Positions 15,567 through 21,537 of a DNA stretch of 21,537 bases are shown one piece after another. The notes under the pieces were generated by a model. The model searched no databases. It had not been told where the DNA came from and saw nothing but the letters and a program-made list of their open reading frames with translations. Numbering within the stretch: position 1 is the first letter of the stretch; every line of letters starts with the position of its first letter. A program made the position numbers and the translations under genes. Where the stretch lies: positions 1 to 21,537 of the forward strand of contig CAZUZD010000078.1 of the NCBI GenBank assembly GCA_964624465.1, in the 5' to 3' direction. The DNA comes from CAZUZD01 sp964624465. GTDB taxonomy: Bacteria; Planctomycetota; Planctomycetia; Isosphaerales; Isosphaeraceae.

Positions 15567-16835
15567 ATGCCCGAATCCCTGCTCGTGCTCTCGATCCCCC
15601 AGCTCCGCAGCCGGGACATCACCCCCGGCGGCCTGGCGGCGCTGGATGCCCTGGCCGCCCGCGGCGCCGTCGCCGATCTGGTGCCCGCCGTGCCTGGCCT
15701 GGCGGCCTCGGCGTTCGCCACCCTGGTCACGGGGCTCACGCCCTCGGACCACGGCGTGATCGGGAACACCTACTTCGACCGCGAGCGCGGACGCGTCGTC
15801 CGCCCGCCCCTGACCGACGCCGACTGCGCCGGGACCAAGCTCTGGGAGCGGCTGGAGCGCGCCCGCCCCGGCGCACGCTGCCTGCTCTGGTTCGGGCCGA
15901 ACACGGCCGGCGCCCCGGTGGCCGCCCGGGCTGGGCTGGGGGCCCACGGCAACCTGGAGACCGAGCCGGGGACGCTGGCCACACGACTCGTCGAGCGCTT
16001 CGGGCCGCCGCCGGTGCCGACGGCCGCGACCGGCGAGCCGCCGCGGCTGGCCAGCACGGCCTGGATCCTCGACACCGCCGCCCTCGCCCTGGCCGAGGTG
16101 GCCCCCGAGCTGGCAATCGTGCGGGTCCCCTATCTGGGCCAGGTCGCCCGCCGCTACGGGCCCGATGGTCGCGAGGCCAATCGCGCGGTGGGCGAGCTGG
16201 ACGCCGTGCTGGGCCGATTCCTGGCGACCCTGCCCCGGAACCTGGCGGTGCTGGCCGTGACCGAGTCGCTCACCACCCCGGTGACCGCCCCGGTGGCCCC
16301 GAACCGCCTGCTCCGGGCCCTGGGCCTGCTGGCCCTGGTCCCGGCCCCCGGCGGCGGGCTGGACGTCGACCTGGCGGCCAGCTCGGCCTTCGCCCTGGCC
16401 GATCACCAGCTCTGCCACCTCTACCTCAACGACCCCGGCCAGGCCGCCGCGCTGGCCGCGGCGTTCTCGGGCCCCGACGGGGACGGCATCGCCCTGGTCG
16501 CCTGCGGGCCTCAGCGCCGGCGGCTGGGACTCGATCACCCCCGGGCCGGCGACCTGGTCCTGGTCGCGGAGCCGGACCGTTGGTTCTGTCCCGACTGGTG
16601 GCTCGGTCCGGCCGAGGCCCCCGATCCCGCGCGGGCACTGTCCGGTCTGCGGTCGGCCCACCCCCTGGTCCCGATCGATCCGGCGCACGTGAGGGGTTCG
16701 CTGGGGGCCCCCCTGCCGGCGGGTCCGGAGTACCACGGCGTGGCCATCGGGTCGCACCCCGGCCTCGTCGCGGGCCCCGAGCCACTGGCCGCCATCGATC
16801 TGGCCGGCCGGATCGCGCGTCACCTGCGATCCTGA
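15567..16835 (+). CDS. EboF-like type I phosphodiesterase/alkaline phosphatase-fold protein
   Basis: This is a 422-residue protein from ATG 15567 with GAGG at 15555-15558. No signal peptide or membrane helix is seen. The fold is recognisable from SAFATLVTGLTPSDHGVIGNTYFDRERG (48-74), IVRVPYLGQVARRYGPDGREANRAVGELD (184-212) and SSAFALADHQLCHLYLNDP (272-290). These match the nucleotide pyrophosphatase / type I phosphodiesterase pattern and my recollection of EboF. The usual active-site residues look replaced. The position of the catalytic Thr (PxLT before ...TLVTG) is Ala46, the expected Asp/His pair before RYGP reads Gly191-Gln192...Arg195, and the usual Ser-Asp-His-Gly reads TESL (232-235). 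It may therefore be a non-catalytic or altered member. It is the last gene of the plus-strand run, followed by a 454-bp spacer. Confidence 0.78.
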   Translation: MPESLLVLSIPQLRSRDITPGGLAALDALAARGAVADLVPAVPGLAASAFATLVTGLTPSDHGVIGNTYFDRERGRVVRPPLTDADCAGTKLWERLERARPGARCLLWFGPNTAGAPVAARAGLGAHGNLETEPGTLATRLVERFGPPPVPTAATGEPPRLASTAWILDTAALALAEVAPELAIVRVPYLGQVARRYGPDGREANRAVGELDAVLGRFLATLPRNLAVLAVTESLTTPVTAPVAPNRLLRALGLLALVPAPGGGLDVDLAASSAFALADHQLCHLYLNDPGQAAALAAAFSGPDGDGIALVACGPQRRRLGLDHPRAGDLVLVAEPDRWFCPDWWLGPAEAPDPARALSGLRSAHPLVPIDPAHVRGSLGAPLPAGPEYHGVAIGSHPGLVAGPEPLAAIDLAGRIARHLRS

Positions 16836-17027
16836 GCCGACCGACCCATTGTCGCGCCGACGTGCATCGATGCCCAGAGAACTGGCGATCCCGGACCGTC
16901 GGCAGGATCGGCTCGACCAGCGCGGACGCCGGGTCGGGGCACAAGTCCGAACTCTTTCAGGGTGTTGCGGTGAAACCCCCCGACCGGGATCGCGGCGGTA
17001 CCCGGGTTGCGATCACCAGGAAATTTG

Positions 17028-17056
17028 TTGACGCTGAGGGTCGTCGTGCATAATTT
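17028..17056 (+). promoter_or_regulatory. Candidate promoter upstream of lipoprotein gene
   Basis: TTGACG (17028-17033) is followed by CATAAT (17049-17054, 15-bp spacing) and the overlapping TAATTT (17051-17056, 17-bp spacing). The run around GTGCATAATTTCG is unusually AT-rich for this genome. Transcription from here would give a leader of about 230 bases before ATG 17290. Confidence 0.5.
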
Positions 17057-17138
17057 CGATGAGCGCGACTCTATGAAGATTCCATGACCTTCGCGTGCTC
17101 AGGAGGGGCGGCTCAGAAATCCTCTGTCTCTGGCAGTG

Positions 17139-17150
17139 AATTTGCTGACG
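17139..17150 (+). repeat. AATTTGCTGACG near-copy of upstream promoter element
   Basis: AATTTGCTGACG at 17139-17150 matches AATTTGTTGACG at 17022-17033 in 11 of 12 bases. It could be a second -35 region or a repeated regulator site 117 bp downstream. No good -10 follows it. Confidence 0.4.
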
Positions 17151-17289
17151 TCGGACCCCCGTCTTCACCTGGCCGACCTGGCTTCGTGACTCAGCCGCCC
17201 TGGACGCGCGACCCACGCCTGGCGTGGTTCCTGCCTTCGCGTCCGCTTCCTCCCCCGGGACCCGTCCCATCCTCAGGAGTGTTCAAGCC

Positions 17290-17523
17290 ATGATTCGGGC
17301 GTCCCGCCCTGCGCTGGTTGCGGCAACCTTGCTCGCGTTGACCGTCGCGGGTTGCAACTCTGGTGGCGTCGAAGCCCCCGGTACGATCAAGCTCGAGGGC
17401 GACCGCGACTCGGTCCGTGCCCAGATGATCAATCCGACCGCGGCCAAGGAAGACGCCAGCAACCCGGACAAGAAGTCGAAGGGCACGCTCAGCCCTGGTG
17501 GCAAGGGCGCCCCGACGCCCTGA
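17290..17523 (+). CDS. Small lipoprotein (77 residues)
   Basis: This is a 77-residue protein starting at ATG 17290, with AGGAGT nine bases upstream. The N-terminus is a lipoprotein signal: MIRASRP, a hydrophobic core (ALVAATLLALTVAGC) and a lipobox Val-Ala-Gly-Cys with Cys22 as the lipidated residue. The mature part of about 55 residues is Gly/Lys/Asp-rich and likely unstructured (GTIKLEGDRDSVRAQMINPTA, then KKSKGTLSPGGKGAPTP). Tiny lipoproteins of this kind commonly precede DUF1559 pseudopilin genes in planctomycetes. This pairing holds here, as the pseudopilin starts 203 bp downstream. Function is unknown. A role as a membrane anchor or assembly partner for the pseudopilin is inference from position only. 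Confidence 0.82.
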   Translation: MIRASRPALVAATLLALTVAGCNSGGVEAPGTIKLEGDRDSVRAQMINPTAAKEDASNPDKKSKGTLSPGGKGAPTP

Positions 17524-17540
17524 GTCCCGACCCGCCGGGT

Positions 17541-17568
17541 TCCGGCCGACGGCCCGCGTCGGACCGGA
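17541..17568 (+). other. Hairpin between lipoprotein and pseudopilin genes
   Basis: TCCGG and CGACG pair with CGTCG and CCGGA around a short GC-rich loop (17541-17568), with one or two bulged bases. It starts 18 bases after the lipoprotein stop and has no T-tract. It could stabilise the upstream transcript or partly end transcription. Confidence 0.35.
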
Positions 17569-17726
17569 CCGCCATCCTCCCCGCGTCCCGGCCAGGCGTC
17601 GGGACCGGGGCCATCCGCGGCGGTCGCTCGACGACCGCCGTAACAAACCGCTCCTGCCTCTGTATCATCAGTACGGTCCTTTTTCTCCCTCCGTTCTCCG
17701 TAAGTCTTGCCAGAGGAGTCCTGAGT

Positions 17727-18788
17727 ATGCGCAGAGTTCGTCGTCGCGACAGCGGCTTCACCCTGATCGAGCTGCTGGTCGTCATTGCCATCATCGGCGT
17801 CCTGATCTCGCTGCTGCTGCCGGCCGTGCAGAGTGCCCGTGAGGCGGCTCGCCGCGCCCAGTGCACCAACAACCTCAAGCAGCTCGGCCTGGCGATCCAC
17901 AACTACATCGATCGCTGGCAGGCCATGCCCTCCGGCTACCGGTGGGATCCGCTCTCGGGCTCGCTGCAGGGCTTCGTCGGCACCAGCCATGGCGCCCTGC
18001 CGCCGATCGCCTCCGAGATGGAGCAGGTCGGCATCTACAACGCCTGGAACGCCAGCCTGAACATGTTCTACAACGAGAACCTGACGGTCTGGCGCGTCGG
18101 CATCTCGTCGCTGTGGTGCCCCAGCGACGGCACCATCAACCAGGTCGTCAACTACGGCCAGGTCGGCTGGTTCCCGCTGCCGGCCGGCCAGCAGGGCCTG
18201 CTCGCCTACTCCAGCTACAAGGGCGTCGGTGGCCCCTGGACCAACAACTGCTACGTGACCCGCCCGAGCTTCTCGGCCGTCCAGGCCAATGAGAAGGGCC
18301 TGTTCAGCTGCTTCAGCCAGACCAGCCTGGCCCAGATCACCGACGGTACCAGCAACACGATGCTGTTCGGCGAGTTCGCCCGCGGCCTGCTCAGCGACGC
18401 CGACCGCCGCGACTGGGGCTGGTGGATCTCGGGCAACTGGGGTGACACGCTTGGCACCACCATGTACCCGCTGAACCCGCACCGCAAGACCGCCAACTCG
18501 GCCGCCGGCGTCAACGCCGCCGTCTTCACCGTCTCGTTCTCGAGCTTCCACCCCGGTGGTGCCAACTTCGCCTTCGCCGACGGCTCGGTCCGGTTCCTCA
18601 AGGACTCGATCGACAGCTGGGGCATCAATGCCTCGACCAACCTGCCCGTCGGTGTGACCACCGCCGTCAACGGCAGCAGCGCGTTCTGGGACACGACCTA
18701 CGTCGTCCAGCCCGGCTCGAAGATCGGCATCTACCAGGCCCTGTCCACCAAGGACGGCGGCGAGGTGATCAGCGCCGACGCCCTGTGA
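17727..18788 (+). CDS. DUF1559 family pseudopilin (type IV pilin-like N-terminus)
   Basis: This is a 353-residue protein starting at ATG 17727, preceded by AGAGGAG. The N-terminus is a class III prepilin signal: basic MRRVRRRDSG, predicted cleavage after Gly10, then FTLIELLVVIAIIGVLISLLLPAVQSAREAARRAQC with Glu15 at position +5 of the mature protein. The NNLKQLGLAIHNY segment follows, as is usual for DUF1559. The C-terminal half has the family's FHPGGANFAFADGSVRFLKDSID signature. DUF1559 (SBP_bac_10) proteins are greatly expanded in planctomycetes and are thought to form surface or pseudopilus-like structures; specific roles are unknown. Codons are strongly C/G-ending, as in a well-expressed gene. 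The long 5' spacer contains T-rich sequence at about 17680-17705. A hairpin terminator follows 70 bp after the stop. Confidence 0.95.
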   Translation: MRRVRRRDSGFTLIELLVVIAIIGVLISLLLPAVQSAREAARRAQCTNNLKQLGLAIHNYIDRWQAMPSGYRWDPLSGSLQGFVGTSHGALPPIASEMEQVGIYNAWNASLNMFYNENLTVWRVGISSLWCPSDGTINQVVNYGQVGWFPLPAGQQGLLAYSSYKGVGGPWTNNCYVTRPSFSAVQANEKGLFSCFSQTSLAQITDGTSNTMLFGEFARGLLSDADRRDWGWWISGNWGDTLGTTMYPLNPHRKTANSAAGVNAAVFTVSFSSFHPGGANFAFADGSVRFLKDSIDSWGINASTNLPVGVTTAVNGSSAFWDTTYVVQPGSKIGIYQALSTKDGGEVISADAL

Positions 18789-18857
18789 TCGACCGTCCCT
18801 CCGCGATCGTGGTCCGGGGCGGTCCTTGCGACCGTCTCCGGACCGCCTGACCAACGC

Positions 18858-18888
18858 AAACGGCCCGCTCCTCTGGAGCGGGCCGTTT
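18858..18888. terminator. Intrinsic terminator, likely bidirectional
   Basis: A perfect 14-bp stem (AAACGGCCCGCTCC paired with GGAGCGGGCCGTTT) closes a three-base TCT loop. It is followed on the plus strand by CGTTTT. A short A-run at the 5' foot gives a T-run for the minus strand. It lies between the convergent DUF1559 and EboB-like genes and can serve both. Confidence 0.88.
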
Positions 18889-18933
18889 CGTTTTGCGCCC
18901 GGCATCATCCGGCCGGACTGCGACCACCGGCGC

Positions 18934-19764
18934 TCAGGGTCGGGAGGTGGCCTCGGGCCGGGGGGTGAACTGGAACCGGCGGCACTGGGCGAAGAAGGTC
19001 AGCGGGTTGTCGAAGACGACCCGTCGGATCGTGGCCTCGTCGTGGCCCCGCGACCGCATCTCGAAGATGAACTCGGGCACCGCCATCGGGTCGCTGTGTC
19101 CCCAGTCGCCGGCCGAGTTGACCATCACCCGCTCGGTGCCGTACTGCTCCACCAGGTCGGCCGCCCGCGCCGGGGTGCATTTGGTGATCGGGTACAGGGT
19201 CATGCCCACCCAGTGCCCGGCCTCGAGCGCCGGCCGGATCGTGTGCTCCTCGACGTGGTCGATCAGGATGCGGTGCGGCGGGATCCGGGCCTCGCCGGCG
19301 CACATGTCGAGGATCATCCGCGTCCCCTTGAGCTTGTCCTCCAGGTGCGGGGTGTGCACCAGCACCAGCTCCTCGCTCCGCGCGGCCAGGTCGAGGTGCT
19401 CCAGGAAGATGGTCGCCTCGTTGCGGGTGTTCTTGTTGAGCCCGATCTCACCGATCCCGAGCACGTTCGGCGCGTCGAGGAACTCCGGGATCATCGCGAT
19501 CACCTCGCGCGACAGGCTCACGTTCTCCGCCTCCTTGGCGTTGATGCAGAGCCAGGTCCGGTGCGCGATCCCGTACAGCGCCGCCCGCCTCGGCTCGTAC
19601 TGCGTGAGCTGCCGGAAGTAGTCGCGGAACCCCTCGACCCCCGAACGATCGAACCCTGCCCAGAACGCCGGCTCGGAGAGCATCACGCACCCCGCCAGCG
19701 CCAGCCGCTTGTAGTCGTCGGTGGTCCGGCTCACCATGTGGATGTGCGGGTCGATGTAGTTCAT
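18934..19764 (-). CDS. eboB: TatD-family metal-dependent hydrolase, EboB-like
   Basis: This is a 276-residue amidohydrolase-fold protein; ATG 19764 is preceded by GAGG at a normal distance. It opens MNYIDPHIHMVSRTTDDYKRLALAGCVMLSEPAFW, which fits EboB of EBO clusters much better than generic TatD DNase. The metal ligands are all present: His7 and His9 (HIH), Glu106 (GIGEIGL), His137 and His140 (VHTPH), His170 (LIDHVEE) and Asp220 (NSAGDWGHSDP). TatD relatives hydrolyse phosphodiester or other bonds, but the EboB substrate is unknown. It lies about 2.1 kb beyond the EboF-like gene, on the other strand, separated by the lipoprotein/pseudopilin pair. The locus therefore looks rearranged. It diverges from hen1 with a candidate operator between them. 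Confidence 0.88.
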   Translation of the reverse strand: MNYIDPHIHMVSRTTDDYKRLALAGCVMLSEPAFWAGFDRSGVEGFRDYFRQLTQYEPRRAALYGIAHRTWLCINAKEAENVSLSREVIAMIPEFLDAPNVLGIGEIGLNKNTRNEATIFLEHLDLAARSEELVLVHTPHLEDKLKGTRMILDMCAGEARIPPHRILIDHVEEHTIRPALEAGHWVGMTLYPITKCTPARAADLVEQYGTERVMVNSAGDWGHSDPMAVPEFIFEMRSRGHDEATIRRVVFDNPLTFFAQCRRFQFTPRPEATSRP

Positions 19765-20005
19765 GACGGTCCTCGCTCCGGGGTCGGCGTCGATGCTCCC
19801 AATGGGAGTATCTTATCCCCTGCCCACACCGGCGCCAGGAGCCGACCCGGCCGGCCAGGGGTCCGAACCCGGCGCCACACCGGTGTGTCCGAGGCGGAAC
19901 CGGGCCACCCTGCGACCCGGTCTGGGCCCGTCGACCCCGATCCCCCGGACGACGCCGGAGGGACGGGACCGGGGACACCCGGGGGCCAGGGAGGAGGACC
20001 GCACC
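19765..20005. other. Divergent spacer eboB / hen1
   Basis: This 241-bp spacer contains the near-palindrome at 19792-19812 next to eboB, while the half near hen1 is GC-rich. hen1's frame is open through the whole spacer, but the strong GGAGGAGG at 19990-19997 fixes the start at GTG 20006. Confidence 0.5.
19792..19812. promoter_or_regulatory. 21-bp near-palindrome, candidate operator
   Basis: Two nine-base arms, GATGCTCCC (19792-19800) and GGGAGTATC (19804-19812), flank AAT. They are reverse complements except for one G/T position. On the minus strand TAAGAT (19810-19815) looks like a -10 element for eboB, which would put the transcription start inside the palindrome, a classic repressor position. 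It could also act as a 5' leader hairpin. Confidence 0.5.
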
Positions 20006-21463
20006 GTGCAGTTGACGATCACCACCACGCACCGGCCCGCGACGGACCTTGGCTACCTGCTGCACAAGCACCCGGATCGCTTCCAGTCGTATGACCTGAG
20101 CTTCGGCCAGGCCCACGTGTTCTACCCCGAGGCCACGGCCGAGCGATGCCGGGCGTGCCTGCTGCTGGACCTCGATCCGGTGGGCATGGTGCGCGGCAAG
20201 GGGCAGGCGGAGGGCCTGCTCGACCAGTACGTCAACGACCGGCCGTACGTGGCGTCGTCGCTGCTGAGCGTGGCCATCGCCCAGGTGCTCGGATCGGCGC
20301 TCCAGGGGCGGTGCAAGGATCGGCCCGAGCTGGTCGAGACGCCGATCCCGCTGGAGGCGCGGCTGGAGGTGCTGCCGGTCCGCGGCGGCGAGCGGTTCCT
20401 CCGCGCCGTCTTCGAGCCGCTGGGCTACACCGTCGTCGCCGAGCGGCACCCGCTCGATGAGCAGTTCCCGGAGTGGGGGCAGAGCCCGTACTTCGCGGTC
20501 ACGCTCACCGCGACCCGGCCGCTGGCGGAGCTGCTGGGGCACCTGTACGTGCTGATTCCTGTCTTCGACAACGGCAAGCACTACTATGTGGGCGAGGACG
20601 AGCTGCAGAAGCTCCTGACGCGGGGCGCGGGCTGGCTGGCGAGGCACCCCGAGCGCGAGGAGATCACGCGCCGCTACCTGCGGTTCCAGCCCGGCCTGTA
20701 CCGCGAGGCCCTCGCCCGCCTGGTGCGCGACGAGGAGCCCGCCGAGGCCGAGAGCGCGACCGTCGCCGGTAGCGAGGCTCCGCCGCCGGTCGATCGGGCC
20801 GAGGAGGCGCTGGAGCGGCCGTTGAGCCTGCACGAGCAGCGGATCGGCGCCGTGCTGGCCGTGCTGCGGGGGCTCGGCGCCCGTCGGGTGCTCGACCTGG
20901 GCTGCGGCGAGGGGAAGCTGTTGCGGGAGCTGATCCGCGACCGGCAGTTCGCGGAGATCGTCGGGATGGACGTCGCCCTGCGCACGCTTGAAACCGCGCG
21001 CGATCGGCTCAAGCTCGAACGATTGCCCGAGTCTCAGGCTGACCGGATGCGGCTGATCCACGGTTCGCTGATCTACCGCGACCGTCGGCTGGAGGGGTAC
21101 GACGCGGCGGCCGTGGTCGAGGTCGTCGAGCACCTCGACCCGCCCCGGCTGGCGGCCTTCGAGCGGGCCCTGTTCGAGTTCGCCAGGCCGGGCGCGGTCG
21201 TGCTGACGACGCCGAACCGCGAATACAACGTGACGTGGGAGAACGTCGGCCCCGACCGACTCCGGCACACCGACCACCGCTTCGAGTGGACCCGGGCCGA
21301 GTTCGCCGCCTGGGCCCAGGGCGTGGCCGACACGCATGGCTATCGCGTGCGGCTGCTGCCCGTGGGGCCGGTCGACCCGACGCTCGGGCCGCCGTCCCAG
21401 ATGGCCGTCTTCGAGCGGAACACCCCGCCACCCGAAGCGACCGCCAGTCTGCCCGCTCACTGA
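20006..21463 (+). CDS. hen1: 3'-terminal RNA ribose 2'-O-methyltransferase Hen1
   Basis: This is a 485-residue protein from GTG 20006, eight bases after GGAGGAGG. The N-terminal bacterial Hen1 domain (about residues 1-250) starts MQLTITTTHRPATDLGYLLHKHPDRFQSYDL and includes the FYPEA, NDRPYVASSLLSVAIAQVLG and FDNGKHYYVGEDE tracts. A charged linker (about 245-272) leads to the methyltransferase domain. SAM motif I is VLDLGCGEGK (295-304). The metal-binding cluster is Glu372, Glu375 and His376 (EVVEHLD) with His424 in RHTDHRFEW. Bacterial Hen1 2'-O-methylates the 3' end at the break of a cleaved RNA before Pnkp seals it. This marks the repaired site and protects it from renewed cleavage by ribotoxins. 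The next gene, starting 33 bp downstream, is pnkp, as expected. Confidence 0.96.
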   Translation: MQLTITTTHRPATDLGYLLHKHPDRFQSYDLSFGQAHVFYPEATAERCRACLLLDLDPVGMVRGKGQAEGLLDQYVNDRPYVASSLLSVAIAQVLGSALQGRCKDRPELVETPIPLEARLEVLPVRGGERFLRAVFEPLGYTVVAERHPLDEQFPEWGQSPYFAVTLTATRPLAELLGHLYVLIPVFDNGKHYYVGEDELQKLLTRGAGWLARHPEREEITRRYLRFQPGLYREALARLVRDEEPAEAESATVAGSEAPPPVDRAEEALERPLSLHEQRIGAVLAVLRGLGARRVLDLGCGEGKLLRELIRDRQFAEIVGMDVALRTLETARDRLKLERLPESQADRMRLIHGSLIYRDRRLEGYDAAAVVEVVEHLDPPRLAAFERALFEFARPGAVVLTTPNREYNVTWENVGPDRLRHTDHRFEWTRAEFAAWAQGVADTHGYRVRLLPVGPVDPTLGPPSQMAVFERNTPPPEATASLPAH

Positions 21464-21495
21464 GCCCGATCCCGAGGCCGCCGAGAGACGTGCCG

Positions 21496-21537
21496 ATGCA
21501 GATCCAGGTCCCCAAGCTCAGCCTCGTCGTGCTGATC
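21496..21537 (+). CDS. pnkp: Polynucleotide kinase-phosphatase-ligase Pnkp, N-terminal fragment
   Basis: The first 14 codons from ATG 21496 read MQIQVPKLSLVVLI and the window ends in frame. Bacterial Pnkp proteins begin with a near-identical strand (MxIxIPxLSLVVLIG) leading into the P-loop of the 5'-kinase domain. The position directly after hen1 supports the call. Pnkp heals and seals broken RNA and works in a complex with Hen1. The P-loop itself is not in the window. Confidence 0.8.
   Translation, partial: MQIQVPKLSLVVLI

Larger units (their letters stand above)
16836..17289. promoter_or_regulatory. 454-bp regulatory spacer before lipoprotein/pseudopilin genes
   Basis: No gene is supported here. 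It is AT-richer than its surroundings around 17020-17150 and carries the candidate promoter and near-repeat listed separately. A 69-codon open frame (17084-17293) ends with its TGA overlapping the ATG of the lipoprotein gene, but it is Pro/Ser-rich and looks non-coding. Confidence 0.5.

Noticed and set aside
17084..17293. 69-codon frame ending in an ATGA overlap with the lipoprotein start
   Set aside because: Translational coupling was considered, but the peptide is Pro/Ser-rich with no recognisable features and no good ribosome site.
19763..20005. N-terminal extension of Hen1
   Set aside because: It overlaps the eboB promoter region and is Pro/Gly-rich. A strong ribosome site and the canonical Hen1 N-terminus place the start at GTG 20006.
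1..21537. CRISPR array, tRNA, rRNA or insertion sequence
   Set aside because: No regularly spaced repeats, cloverleaf with CCA-type end, rRNA-like tract, transposase or terminal inverted repeats were seen on either strand.

Overview
The window is about 70% GC with very few intergenic A/T stretches. Its gene content points to a planctomycete, most likely Isosphaeraceae/Gemmatales-like. The evidence is Tat-exported DUF1501 and DUF1552 proteins, a DUF1549/DUF1553 protein, a DUF1080 protein, a DUF1559 pseudopilin paired with a tiny lipoprotein, and a PEP-CTERM-like tail. The taxonomic call is an inference from these families, not a measured assignment.

Region 1 (1-6213, + strand) is a secreted catabolic/surface module. 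It holds the C-terminal end of a DUF1552 protein, a Tat-exported aldo/keto reductase, a Tat-exported DUF1501 protein, a short DUF1549-DUF1553 protein carrying a CxxCH motif, and a secreted CE15-like (glucuronoyl esterase) hydrolase. Region 2 (6229-7760) has two small envelope proteins that I do not recognise. They are divergently transcribed: a Gly-rich protein with a PEP-CTERM-like tail on the minus strand and a two-helix membrane protein on the plus strand. Region 3 (7830-11039, - strand) runs in transcription order DUF1080 protein, Bpt (N-end-rule aminoacyl-tRNA-protein transferase), HflX GTPase.

Region 4 (11398-16835, + strand) is the most interesting part. It is a five-gene run: myo-inositol-3-phosphate-synthase-like cyclase, TIM-barrel isomerase, EboC-like UbiA prenyltransferase, a second TIM-barrel isomerase, and an EboF-like phosphodiesterase-fold protein. 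A good sigma70-like promoter lies upstream (TTGAAC, 17 bp, CATAAT). Further on, at 18934-19764 on the minus strand, is an EboB-like TatD hydrolase. Together they look like a rearranged EBO-type metabolite locus. The cyclase may stand in for the 3-dehydroquinate-synthase-like EboD, and the two TIM barrels for EboE. EboA is not seen. This suggests a pathway to a prenylated cyclitol- or sugar-derived compound, which is a hypothesis.

Region 5 (17290-18788, + strand) encodes a 77-residue lipoprotein and a DUF1559 pseudopilin. They sit behind a 454-bp spacer with a candidate promoter and a 12-bp near-repeat. A strong hairpin terminator at 18858-18888 separates them from the convergent EboB gene. 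Region 6 (20006-end, + strand) is the Hen1-Pnkp RNA-repair cassette: complete Hen1 and the first 14 codons of Pnkp. It diverges from eboB across a spacer that holds a 21-bp near-palindrome overlapping a likely eboB -10 element.
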